Shown here in pieces: positions 32,401-43,391 of a stretch of DNA of 64,000 nucleotides. Origin of the DNA: Xiphydria camelus. Lineage: Eukaryota > Arthropoda > Insecta > Hymenoptera > Xiphydriidae. The notes under the pieces were generated by a model. That model made no database searches. It was not told the DNA's origin and saw only the letters and a program-made list of their open reading frames with translations. The first letter of the stretch is position 1. Every line of letters begins with the position of its first letter. A program made the translations under genes and the position numbers. The stretch spans positions 1,956,400 through 2,020,399 of the forward strand of contig OY783197.1 in assembly GCA_963678675.1 (NCBI GenBank). Reading direction: 5' to 3'.

Positions 32401-35400
32401 GACTCTAGCGCGCCGCGTTTCGTCGACATCTTACTCACGGCGGATATTTCCAAACACGGCAATTTTCCCATCTGCGCTCCGGTGAAGCCGTACACGGAAT
32501 TGGCCGATACTTTTAGCGCGTATTGCCTGCCGTCCAAAACCTTTTGCTTCAGCGGATCAGTCTCCTTCTTCAACTCAGCTTTGGCGACTTTTCTAGCCGA
32601 CAACAAACTTTCCAAAATCTCCGGGAGAATTCCCTTTCTAACGGACGTTTTCACGAACATGCAATTCGCCGGTGTCCTCGTTATCTTGTCGTCGCTCAAT
32701 TTCTGTTTGTTCTGCGCACTGACGCTCAACAGTGTCGTGTAGCATATGTTGTGCGCCATAATGATACTCGGATATAGCGAACTGAAATCTAGAGTCGCTA
32801 TGGGATCGCTGTAATAGCCGCGTTTCGGTTCGATAACAGTCCCCCCTTCGAACTGTTCTTCACCCCCTTGACCCTGATGAAGCGGCATGAGGTAGCCCCT
32901 TTCCCTCGTCTGAATCGAGAAAAATAATTACCCGTTCGCATCGTAATCAGGAGTTTCCCCCGCGAACTTTGTATATTTGACTTTATCGATGCATTTTCGC
33001 GCTTTATTCGACTGTTTATCTCGCGTTTAGCGACCAGCGACGTCTCCGACTCGACGCGACGAGAGAAGAACCGTAATAAATGACGAGAAGTCATTCAAGA
33101 AATTCGAACCGCCTTCGATACCGAGTCAGGTTCCTTACCTTTCGCAGCAGCTGCGAAACGACTTTGATTTGCTGTCCCCTGGTCAGCAAGCTGGAGAGCG
33201 ACACGCCAGTGACTCTGGCCATCTCCATATAAATGATTATACACATCAGTTTGTCCAATAATCTCAACGGTAAGTAAGCGTCTTTCAAGCAATAAACCGC
33301 GAGTCGTCGACGGGTCTGAGCGTTTCCGTTTTGCAAGTCGGTTATGATGCTGTGGTGAACGTCCTCTTTTTGCTCTTGGAGGAAGTGATAACTGACGGCG
33401 TTCAAGGAATAAGACCGTAACTTGTAGTCACGGATCAGAACCTATCGGAATTCGGGGACGCGTTATAAATGACAGAGTAAAGGCTAACGTTTCATATCAA
33501 AGTTTCGCTGATCCGAATAATGCGCACCAGCATCAAGTCGAACGGCACTCTCCCTTCGAAGTTGACCGACTTATTTTCGCGTCGCCCCATCTGTTTGCTT
33601 TGCAGAACTTGATCCTTGATCACCGATTTAACGTCCTTTATTCTACCGAGAAAATTGAAGTCCTTCACCTTGAGGTGCTGAGCTCGATTGATCAAATACG
33701 GAAAGTCGAAGTTGTTGATATTGTAGCCCGTGAAAATATCGGGATCCAGTTGCCGTACAAAGTCGGCCCATTTCTTGAAAAAATGACAAACGGATAGTCG
33801 CTTCGCGTTGCAGCCACGCGCGTTTGAATTTAAGTTCTAAATCGATTCCAGTGTACCTCCAGCATCGAGCTCTCCTTTTCAAAACTCAGCACTTGGCAGC
33901 CGACGATTGGCGCGCACGTATCCAGTGTAAAGATATTGCGGAGAAACGGCTCAGTTTCACCTTGCCTTATCACCATGTTTGCAATTTGAATTACTGGATC
34001 GTGATTTGGTTCGGGAAAGATGCCTAAAGAAAGGGGAAATAGTTGGCTTTAATCGTGCTTGGGTCTGAGTACGAGTCGAAATAGAAAATTGGCCACCTCT
34101 ATAAAATTAAGACAATCGTCTAAGCATGTACTCTACTATTGGACGCCCTGATGGAAAAATTTCCCTGGCAAATTTCTGAAAATCTCTGATATTTCGACTT
34201 TTTTCCCAGACTTTCTGTAGTAATCGGAGCATTTTCAAACATTTCAGGGAACTATCAGAGTTTGTCAGAGAAAATCAGAGAAATGCTCAAAAATGTCAAT
34301 TTTTCTTTCGTGCATAAAAACTTTTCTAAACAATTCTGATGAACTCGGAGAAATATTTGAGAAAATTCTAACAATTCCTGAAAAATTTCCAACCCACTAT
34401 GAAATTCGGTCATTTTTTCAAAATTATCATTTCTGTAAATACAAATACAAACATTTTCAGAATTTTTTTAGAAATTTTTGCAGAATTTTACACCTTTACA
34501 GATACAGAATTTTACGCGTCTCTGCAGATTTTTTATACATTTTTTCAGATAGTATTTATTAGACTATCAGAAAAGTTTATGCGCGTGTAAAGAATATGGA
34601 TATTTTTGAACATTTCTCTTTCTCTGAAAATGAAAAAGTAAAAAAATGGATATTTCTAGATATTTCTCTGACTTTCTTTGACAAGTTCTGATACTTCCTT
34701 GAAAAATGCGAAGGTCAGAAAAAGTCAGCAACTTGCATTTTCCGAAATTTTTTAGGGGAATCTATCCATCAGCGGCGAGATTCGCACCTTTGCGACCAGC
34801 GCATTCGATATCGAAGCTAAGGATTCTAAACGGTGCGATCTTCGACCATTCCCCCTGAGGTTCGTGAGTCACGAACTCATCCCACGCGACGTCGACTTCC
34901 AATTGGCATCTGCTCGTGTGAGGCAGCCGGTGCCCCTGATGTCCGCGTAATTTCCACTTCCCAGGTGGTAATTCGATCCACGAACATCCCACCACGGACG
35001 TGTCAACCATGAATCTGTTTGAAAAGTCGCTCGCTTTCAACTTTGCGCGCGTACGTACACCGATTAACGAATTAATCGAAGAAGGGAAACGCGAGTTCCT
35101 GCGAACCTTATGTCAAAGTCTATGTTACTCTCAAAGGCGCGATATTCGTGATTGAATTTCGAGTAGATGATCTCCTTTTCCAGGAGCCTCTTGCACGCCG
35201 CTATTAAACGTGGCAGAGCGACCGTTATCTTCAGAAACGGACAGTTTTCTTGGCCCGCGTATCCGTACATGGTTTGTCTGTAAATCAACTCGACCATCAA
35301 AACAGCGTCGACGATGTTTTCCGGATTCGAACGCAGATCTTTCTTGACCGCGTTGTCCAAGGCATCCTACCGAAAACGTTTCATTATCCGTCGTCAATGG

Positions 35401-38400
35401 GAAAACTAGAATCGCGAGACGATTAAATTGAATACCTTGAAGGGTTTGCAGTCGTTATTGTTAAAATTGGGCGGTGCGGAGACGTACAAATAGGGGCAAA
35501 ATCCGTGAACGTGACAGCAAACGGAATTGCCCTCCTCGGTGACTCCGAACATTCTCATTATCGGCACCGGGCCTACTTTGCTTCCCGGCATCCCGGGAAG
35601 TGGCTTGCCTATAAAATCATTTCCGTCTTCGGACCCGCGTTCTAATTCTTAAGAGCGCGAGTGCGTCGCGTTCGCGTCTAAATAATTAGATTCTTCGGAA
35701 CGTGCATTAGATGTACGGGATCAGGTTTTAAAATTATGACCGGCTACCTGTATAATGGTCGATATCTGCTTGTTGAAACGTTAACGTATCTGTCTGTGGA
35801 TTTAGACTCGGTGGAGCTGGTCTGTTCCACTTTATGGATGTGTTTTCTTGCTCTGGTCCCTAGGCGATCGAATCATCGCACATGAGTTGTTAGTACAGAT
35901 CGGATAACTTTAGGAGACTGTGCCACGGCTTATGAAATCTTTATAGAATATGTTGTAGTGCTCTCTGATGTGATTGATTTGGGTACAGCACATCGCGGAA
36001 AAATACATTCGTGGCATCTTGAATCGAAAATATAGACTTTTTGGCGATTGATACTCTTGCAATTTAACAATAAGAGATGGGTCGGAAAAGAATACAAACA
36101 GAATTACCCTGTAGACAGGGGGTGACTACAAAAACTTAATTATAGAATTCTCTGGCTATTTCCTGATTTTTCCTTGTCTATCTCGGATCAAATTTTGTAA
36201 GTATTCCCTAATATCTTTGTTCATATCAGGAGTTTTTTTATAATCAAATCAACAAAGTTATAAATAATTGTAACACAAGAAGACGAAGCCGCGAAAACAT
36301 TTATACGCTAAGAAAGTAGCGTTGATGGTAGAGATCTTAATTTTAGTCGATATAGAGATATCTGAAGTAACAATGCGAGCTCCAGTGTGAAATATATCAA
36401 CGGTGCAGTTTCAAAAAGTGAAATCTACTTTATTTATAACTTCCAGTAAAAATCCAAAATTCCCTGATATTTTCCTGACGTTTCCCTAACGGATCAAATT
36501 TCCTGACATTTTTCAATTTTCCAAATCCGATAGACACCCTGACAGAGCATTGTTAACCCTGGAACACAAAGCTGGAGTGTGCCATAGCCTTTCGACTTTT
36601 GAAACGCGTGCCCTTTCATTACACTTTCATTTACTTACTCCTAAATATCGTTGGAAATAAAAATCAGACCCCTATTTGATTTATCTAGTCTTATTTCTTA
36701 TAGATTGACGCACAACTTTTAAAAAGAAAGTTTAAATTCGCTGCAGAAGACACGAAGTACTAGCCGTATCACGACAACGGAGTATGGCATACTCTGGCTG
36801 TGAGTTAAAGTTAAGAATTTAGAGGCTGCGTGTTCCAGCGTTAGTGCCAATTTCTAGTACTAGTAAAAAAAAGTATAAGCCAGCTGAAAAATGATAAGCC
36901 ACCTTCTGATTATAGTAACCATCGTGCGTAAGTACATTGCGAAGAAGAGGAAGCAGAAAACTAGTTGGCTTTTGGAAGTTTCCTGCAAGATGCTGCTGCA
37001 AGTCAGCTACAAGTCAGTTGCACCAGCTATATTGCAACGAGATATTCATAGCAAATCTTGTAAAATCTTCCCACAAAAATGCTGAAATTCTATAACACGG
37101 AAGCTTGTGCAGAGAATAAGTGCAAATTGCTTATCAAGTTCTTTCACAAGATTGCTGAAATTCCGTAGCATCGTAGCTTGTGCAAGAAAAATTGCAAGTG
37201 TTTTGGAAGAAGCTTTTATAAGACTGCTGAATAAGTTTTGCGCAAATATAACTCGCAGCAGGCTCTAGTTCCTAGAGGAGGTATGTCTAGTGCTTATCGT
37301 CAGAGAAATATCGATATTACGACATAATGACCTCGAATTGACACCATTACAGTACAAATCGTAATTCCAGGCTTCACAGCCCCTATTTATTTCGCTTTAG
37401 AGGAAATAGGGGAAATTTGAGCAAAAAAAAGGAGAAAATTTTGACAGAAAAGGGAGATTTACCAAAAATAAGAAACGTGCAGTGGTTTAAAAAAAAACAA
37501 TTTTTAAGATACACAATGAAACGCCAATATTTAGTAAGCGAATGGGAAATTGGGAATCTGATTTCCGGTAAGAAACATTCGTTCAACCAGACTTTTATGT
37601 TTTAAACGAAATATTGATGCAAATACATGGAGTAGGGATTGTAGTACCGTTTTGTTAAAAAAAAATGAAAAAAAATTAGCCATTTTGGCCGTTTCCAAGT
37701 AATTTGAAATGATAAAAAGATAAACTCAACTGAAAAGCTGAATAATATGTGGTTCTAGAGGAAAAATATTGAATTATAGAGGCAAAAGGGAAAAATCACG
37801 AATTTTAAAGCCAAAAAGGCAAACTTAAAAATTAGAGGGAATAAAGGGGAACAGAGGGCACACTGTGAAGCCTGTAATTTTATCGAGGGCTGGTTCAACC
37901 GAGTCCCCTCAAACTTAAGCGACATTCAAATAGAGTAGCCAATATAGCAGCTGCTTTGCTATTAGTCGTTCCGTAGGAAATAAGTGTCACTTAAGTTTGA
38001 GAGGACTTGGTCAAACCGTCCCTAAACCGTACAGATCTGAATCATCTCGACATGTAAAAATGAAGAACTGCAGCAAGGATTAAACATTAAAGGCGAGATC
38101 ATTTGGCGGGGATTACGAGTACAAGCATAAACGATAAAACGAAAATGAACAGTCGCCTGCCAATTATGCAAATTTGCATCACAGCGTTTAAATAAAAATT
38201 ATATCAAATTAATATTTTCTCTCCTACTTCTCCGATGACTTGAGTCGCTTCCACAGGATCGTCTTCCATGTAATTCATGGTGGCCAATTCAGCCTCGAAA
38301 GACCCTGGATAGTCGTCATCGTCGTCGTCCCTACACAAATCGAATAAATAAAATTAATGTTAGTATAACATTAACGAAACTGAAGCTCGCCTACAAGTAT

Positions 38401-38636
38401 TTCAATATCACAATTCAAGTACAAATAAGTGTACATTTACGAGAGCACAACAATTCGAGCGTGTAAAAAACTAAATTGAAGTTTTAAAGGTGCGTTAGGA
38501 AAGGAAATACGCACGCGTTTGACAGGTGAGAGGTTAGGAAACGTGGGTTAACCTTGATTCGAGTAAAAACAGAAGTCGCTTACTTGTACTTTGTCTTTTT
38601 AAGAGGAGGCGCAGAACCACGTTTCTTCTGACTCAT
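29457..38636 (-). CDS. POLD1: POLD1, DNA polymerase delta catalytic subunit
   Basis: Thirteen minus-strand coding exons: 38636-38584, 38330-38228, 35859-35748, 35608-35436, 35366-35107, 35014-34788, 34023-33857, 33773-33528, 33441-33139, 32909-32439, 31803-31397, 31027-30374, 29553-29457. They total 3273 nt, 1090 aa plus stop, the insect family length. The enzyme is the main lagging-strand replicative B-family polymerase with 3'-5' proofreading. Motifs: N-terminal [15 protein letters not shown] basic patch and an acidic DDDDDY run; [20 protein letters not shown]; Exo[11 protein letters not shown] (Asp302, Glu304); Exo[12 protein letters not shown] (Asp388); Exo[15 protein letters not shown] (Asp501); polymerase motif [10 protein letters not shown] (Asp589); motif [11 protein letters not shown]; motif C YGDTDSV (Asp742, Asp744). 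The C terminus has zinc module CysA (995, 998, 1012, 1015) and CysB (1044, 1047, 1057, 1062), the iron-sulphur site that binds the B subunit. All catalytic residues are present and every splice junction is canonical and phase-correct. Confidence 0.98.
31838..32325. repeat. Inverted-repeat family A, copy 2, in POLD1 intron 10
   Basis: Left CTGATTGAAAAATTTCTCTT and right AGAGAAATTTTTCCATCAG are inverted. The interior AGAGAAATGTCCAAAAATAT and CATGCACAAAAACTTTTCCG match copies 1 and 3. It makes up most of the 635-bp intron and begins about 35 bp from the exon 11 acceptor. Confidence 0.75.
34150..34775. repeat. Inverted-repeat family A, copy 3, in POLD1 intron 6
   Basis: Ends are CCTGATGGAAAAATTTCCCT and the inverse GGGGAATCTATCCATCAG. 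Interior phrases are GTCAGAGAAAATCAGAGAAA, GTGCATAAAAACTTTTCTAA and GATATTTCTCTGACTTTC. About 625 bp, ending about 12 bp from the exon 6 donor on the minus strand. Confidence 0.78.
35860..36110. other. Left part of POLD1 intron 2, nothing recognised
   Basis: Unique-looking AT-rich sequence between exon 3 and the first repeat of this 2.4-kb intron. No exon or hairpin seen. Confidence 0.4.
36115..36535 (+). mobile_element. Repeat family D, copy 2
   Basis: Left CAGGGGGTGACTACAAAAAC and right ATCCGATAGACACCCTG show short inverted ends of the CAGGG...CCCTG type common in hAT elements. The interior matches 23085-23920 without the family B insertion. No transposase. POLD1 intron 2. Confidence 0.68.
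36553..36845. mobile_element. MITE with AACCCTGGAACAC ends
   Basis: Left TTAACCCTGGAACACAAAGC and right GGCTGCGTGTTCCAGCGTTAG are inverted over about 18 bp. TTAA lies at the left edge and TTAG at the right, so a decayed piggyBac-type insertion is possible. About 290 bp. Confidence 0.6.
36960..37270. repeat. Degenerate tandem repeat of about 100 bp
   Basis: Three or so diverged units share (A/T)TGCTGAAATTC(T/C)(A/G)TA, GAAGCTTGTGCA/GTAGCTTGTGCA and CTTTTATAAGA/CTTTCACAAGA. Non-coding, POLD1 intron 2. Confidence 0.5.
37370..37872 (+). mobile_element. Repeat family B, copy 4 (best-preserved ends)
   Basis: Ends CAGGCTTCACAGCCCC and ACACTGTGAAGCCTG are inverted. About 500 bp. The interior, with GGAAATAGGGGAAATTTGAG and GGGAATAAAGGGGAACAGAG, follows the same order as copies 1-3. 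This copy defines the family termini. Confidence 0.8.
37882..38025. repeat. Short palindromic element
   Basis: GGTTCAACCGAGTCCCCTCA, then AACTTAAGCGACATT, return inverted as AGTGTCACTTAAGTTTGAG and GGACTTGGTCAAACC. Arms of about 40 bp, loop of about 60 bp. Lies about 200 bp from POLD1 exon 2. Confidence 0.75.
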
Positions 38637-38800
38637 CTTGGAAATCAAATTATGTTCGTAATACACTGAAAACAATAACCGCAACACAAGCCGACTCAAA
38701 CGCGACGCGAAAGAGGCGCGAAACCGTGACAGCTGATGGGGTGGGTTGAAAGTTAAAGCGGAACGAGCGGAACATTAGTTACCGCCTCTATGAGAGGCTA
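38637..38800 (-). promoter_or_regulatory. Probable POLD1 promoter
   Basis: Sequence immediately 5' of the minus-strand start codon; CpG-containing, with no TATA box. Repeat-rich sequence starts about 250 bp upstream. Inferred from position. Confidence 0.4.
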
Positions 38801-38987
38801 TTGAAACTACGGCTTAAAGCCGGGGTCAATGTCCGTTGAATATAGGCCCTTGCACAGCGAGAGGAATTAAAGACGACCGCGAGAGACTATTGGTGAAATG
38901 CCTCAAAGAGAGACTTTATTTCAGTAGAAACGACGCGTTATTTTTAAATGGTCTAAGACGTCAGAAAAATGACTTATAGACGTCTTC

Positions 38988-39172
38988 GCGATAACTGAGG
39001 TTGCATACCGATACCTTACTTTGAAAACCTCGTAAGTGGAATTTTTGACAAAAATGCCATTTATAGCTTACTGCGTTAAGATTTAAAATCTGAACACACA
39101 GTAAGCTATAAATGGCATTTTTGTCAAAAATTGCACTTACGAGGTTTTCAAAGTAAGGCATCGATACGCTAC
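38988..39172. repeat. Near-perfect hairpin, arms of 63 bp
   Basis: 39011-39073 (TTACTTTGAAAACCTCGTAA...TTTATAGCTTACTG) is the inverse of 39100-39162, with few mismatches and a loop of about 26 bp. No coding content. Confidence 0.88.
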
Positions 39173-39284
39173 TTTACGTCCTTTTTGGCATTGTACAAGC
39201 CAAAAGGGAGTAACCAAAAATTTGTTCTCGCCACTGGTAGAACTACGTAAAAGAGCTCTAAATATGGTCAAATAAAATTTTGAA

Positions 39285-39505
39285 AAATAAAAGGCTAAAG
39301 AGCATATAGGATATTGTCGCTACGCCCTTTTGGACTTAAGTTTCTTAAAAATCACGAGAACTATATTATATTAATACCATAAGGGCATATCGACGTACGT
39401 ACTTATGGCATTAGTTTCTGTGATTTTTAAGAAACTTAATAACAAAAAGATGTATTAACCATATCCTATGCGCCCTTTCGCTTTTAACTTTCCACTTAAT
39501 TTTTT
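39285..39505. repeat. Second hairpin with related arms
   Basis: CATATAGGATATTG, CGCCCTTTTGGACTTAAGTT and CTTAAAAATCAC return inverted as GTGATTTTTAAGAAACTTAA and CATATCCTATGCGCCCTTTC. The centre AATACCATAAGG also pairs with CTTATGGCATTA. The CGCCCTTTTG phrase also occurs in the hairpin near 19.57 kb. Confidence 0.75.
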
Positions 39506-40300
39506 TTTCTTTATTTATTCTTATTTAAATAAATTTGAGTGAATACAAAAAAGTTGTATATATGCCCGTTTGGCTTCATAAAAGCACTTTTACCTTTTGG
39601 CATTAATGAAGCGATATCAATAATCGATTCCCTTTCAGCCCATTGAAGGGTATTGACATTTGACTAAAAATCGAAAACTCGGAGATCGATCGCTCAATTA
39701 CCCTACTTTGTGTATTTTTCCGCGCCGGTTAGAAAAAGCATTGTCACAATTTGTCGATATCTCAAAAGAAATAAGAAATATCGATGATTTTATGTTCAAG
39801 AAATTATTTTCTTCCGTTAAAATCAACAATGTCTCCATGGTCTTTTGCGATTTCCTCGAAAAATTGGTGATTTTCGGAATAAGCGCGAAAAATACATAAG
39901 AAATGGCTAGTCGAGTGATCGATTTCAGAGATTTCAATTTTTTCCAAAAGGGAAAATTTTTCCCAATTAAAATTTTAAAATTTTGACAAAAATTGAAATC
40001 CTTTAAATCGAATCCTCGATCACCCTATTCCACATAATTTTTCCTGTTGATTCTGAAAACCGCGGATTTATAGGGGAAATACTAAAACGACACCGAGAGA
40101 TATCGGCGATTTTCCTATGACAGTTTCGAAATTAATACTTGAGCTCGATATGTGATTTAAAGCCATTCACGCATTAGTGTAAATATGATAATATCAATTA
40201 CATCTCTTCGCCGATTTCTCCGTAACGAATAACAAACGCAATCCCGAAAATTCCACATTGCGCTTCAGCATAGCCTGAAAAAAGGACTGTCAATAAATCA
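39506..40300. other. Intergenic, no gene recognised
   Basis: AT-rich; a frame of about 80 codons on each strand around 39.66-39.94 kb overlaps itself antisense and shows no family features. The segment at 39520-39610 (TTTGAGTGAATACAAAAAAG, TTTGGCTTCAT) resembles 63608-63660 in the same orientation. Confidence 0.4.
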
Positions 40301-40309
40301 GAGCACACT

Positions 40310-40436
40310 TGCCAACAGCACCGACTAGGAAGAGTGTCCGACTCAATCTAAATTCTCCTTTGACTAACACTAGTAAGGAGTAAATTAACAATTCGCCTTC
40401 CGGGTCGACTTCATAAAACAGATAAATTCACAACAC
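40310..40436 (+). repeat. Left member of a distant inverted repeat pair
   Basis: GAGTGTCCGACTC, AAATTCTCCTTTGACTAACA, CGCCTTCCGGGTCGACTT and ACAGATAAATTCACAACACC are found as reverse complements in the same relative order at 63420-63552, about 23 kb away. No known family assigned. Confidence 0.75.
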
Positions 40437-41149
40437 CTTGGCAATTAAAGTACGAGTATTACATGGGACAACTTACGCGCCGCATCTCTCCCAGCGTTCC
40501 GGTCCTAAAGATGACAGGCCATGAGGGAAGTTCGGAAGATGCAGAGTAGCATTTATGTCATTTTCAAAATTACTCTACTGAAATTGAACGATTCATTTGC
40601 CGCGAATGCAAAGTCCATCAAAAAAATTGATGATATTTTATATTTTCGCGAGAAGAAACTACCACAAAATAGCAGGCGTTGGTAGATCCGCAAGACTCGA
40701 TCTCGAGCGTTGCGGATCCTTCAGACCGTACCACGAGAAGGTCCCTGCTAATGACGGTCCGCGACCATCGATAAGTTTCTAGAAATCTAATTCCCGATAT
40801 TTTAAACGTTAGCAACGATAAATTATCACGCGATGCTTTCGGTACGTAAGGGGCAACTGTATAAATAAAAAAATGAGAGACGCGAATGAAAACTTGTCGA
40901 TGCTCTTACATAGTGTTATTAAAAACTAGTTTAAAAATTAAAGTCCGGTTCCATCGTGGAGTTTTACTAAACTAATTAATAAAACAAATTCGTCTTATTA
41001 AACTAATCCTTACAAGTAAATGAATTCCCTACATGTAGGAAAGCTCCCCTGTCTCTGCAACAACACCATGCTTACGACGGCTTTTACTTTCTTGCCATTT
41101 AAAAGTATGAAAATGTACTTTTGGGATGAAGGGCAAATCGCGAGGAGCG

Positions 41150-41470
41150 TAATAGGAAACCTGTAGAATAATAACGAAGAGCCTATAGAGACGACGAGGA
41201 ATTTAAGAAGATCGAGCGAAGCCTATAGAGGAAAGACCATGTATCTACCTATATAACAAAGACGACGAGACTAAACGAGATCGAAGCCTTTGCGAAATCG
41301 AAGAAGAGCCTAAACGAGATCGAGGAGCCTATACGAAAGTGATGAGAAGCCTATACGAAATCAACGAGGAACCTATACGAGTTCGAAGAGTCTATACGAA
41401 TTCGACAAAGAACCTACAAGTTCAAAGAAGAATCTACGAATTCAACGAAGAGCCTAAAAGCTTAAGACAC
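41150..41470 (+). repeat. Degenerate minisatellite of about 28-30 bp
   Basis: A dozen or so diverged units of the form GA(A/G)GAGCCTATACGA(A/G)(A/T)TCGA... follow each other (GAAGCCTATAGAG, GAGGAGCCTATACGA, GAAGAGTCTATACGAATTCG). The units vary in length, so no frame is kept. Confidence 0.7.
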
Positions 41471-41829
41471 CCCAACGACGAAACGACATTGCAGGAGGAT
41501 AATTGAAAGGATGTGGTTGATAGCCGATAACGAGACAACGATCAAAGAGAGATAATAAAGGAAAAGCAACTGGTGCAATTGCAAAGACACGGGAGCTGAA
41601 GATGAAATATAATACCCTAAGATGATGAAGCCTAACTAATGATAATAAATCTAGAGTTTCGTGTATTCCCACGGCGACAAGTGTTGAGCTCTTTTTCAGA
41701 AGTTGAGAAATCAAGTGTTCCAAGAATAAGACCAAATCTATAACTGGAACATAAAGCTGAACGATTAATAGTCTTGTTTAAATATAAAAAAAACAGTCGC
41801 AGTTTGCCTGGAAAATGCCATTATTACAA

Positions 41830-42180
41830 TCTCAGCGATCTGAAACAGAAAGCAAAATGATTAGTTATCTCATTTCAGATGAAAAAATTGCCGTAGTCCG
41901 TCTAAAAAGTAGTGTTGCATAATGGCACAAAATTTGACGAACTGAAACAGAAAGCAGAACAATTAATTTTATCTAATTTTACATCAAAAAGTTGCCCGAA
42001 GCACGAAGTTTGATGAACTGAAACAGAAAGCAGACAGATTACAACTTCTCAATACAACCAAGCTCGATAGCCGAGTGTCACAGAGAGTGCTATGATTTTG
42101 GTGACAAGTTGCCGTTGCAAATTCTATTCCATTTGTAATTTTACAGCAGAGAAACAGAAATCTCTGTAACACTCGGCTAA
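41830..42180 (+). repeat. Repeated CTGAAACAGAAAGCAgA modules
   Basis: GAACTGAAACAGAAAGCAGA occurs at about 41938 and 42013, with a related CTGAAACAGAAAGCAAAATG at 41841, each followed by TTAGTTATCT/TTAATTTTATCT/TTACAACTTCT. A local tandem duplication with decay; a CACTCGGCTA/TAGCCGAGTGTCACAGAGA inverse pair brackets 42068-42180. Confidence 0.55.
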
Positions 42181-42689
42181 TCGGGAAAGAGAGAGAGTAA
42201 CTTATATCTATATTTCCTGAAAAAGAAAGTTTTGTATTAATTCGTAGACCTGAAATAGAAAATGATTAGTAGTCTTAATTTAAATGGATATATATGATAT
42301 TTTTAAAGAATTCTTAGAAGGGAAAAAGAGCGATAAATGATTAATTCCAATTAACCATTGCTCCATCCTTTACCCCGATTTGAATCCTTAAAAAATAATG
42401 ATGTCATATGAATGGTGAGATGAGGGAAGGAGACACATAGATATATTTCTTTATTTAAATTACAAAAATTCTCTTAACCTATATGAGAGGTGAACATTTT
42501 TAATGGATTCTCTGAGCAGAAAACGAAAGCGATGAACACGATCAACGTTACTCGATCGTTCCTCGTTTCTTACTCCACTCTGAATCCCTTAAAAATAATG
42601 ATAGATGAGGCGAGGGAAGAGTTTATTTATTTATGTATCAATAATATACATAAATATCGGGTCGAAGTATCCTTTTCAGGATAGGATGC

Positions 42690-42905
42690 CCGAAGGCATT
42701 GGGGATTAAGTGGGCGTCAGGCAAAAAGGCGAGACGCACCACATTTTATATAATAAAGAGTGCCTCACCGTGTGAGGGTGGTAAATTTCCGCGGAACTCA
42801 ATTTTTCCCGGAGTTCACTGCTACAAGGCAAGTACTTCCTCCGGGGGTCAAAACCGGAGCCCCACTGACGTTTTGAGAACATTTAATATGTTCTCCAGTG
42901 ATTAA
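42690..42905 (+). other. GC-rich fragment, possible retroelement 3' end
   Basis: An abrupt change to GC-rich sequence (CCCGAAGGCATTGGGGATTA, CTCACCGTGTGAGGG, CCGGGGGTCAAAACCGGAG) within AT-rich surroundings. The style resembles 3' ends of insect retroelements, but no protein remnant or target duplication was seen, so this is a guess. Confidence 0.25.
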
Positions 42906-43391
42906 CTCTTATGATAAATATTCTTCAATAATTGCATGTCCAATGTATTGAGCTTGATAAAATTTCAATATTACAATTTCAGTAAAAATATCTTATACTT
43001 TGTGCATCGAATGCAATGCAAGATTCTCTGAAGGAGCTTGAATGATATCATTTTAACTAGTATTTACATTCTTTCAGCGTTAAGCGCATTGTAAATTGAA
43101 TTAAAAAAATTTATCGATACAATAATTGTAATGTGAATTTAGCTTTGAACAAATAAAGTTCAATAGTATTACGTGTTTCAAATGTTTGAAATAAATTATA
43201 GGACTCTATTTATATGTTTAAATATTCAATTAGGACACTGCGTAGTGAGACTCCGGTTGACAGAACTTATACATCTAATCCACTTTTACTTCAGTGGGGT
43301 ACTCACCAAGTTTTCTTAAACTAATACATGGTATATGCGAAATGTGTGTATCATAAGTAGGCGTGCGATGAGAACAGAATAATACTATTAA

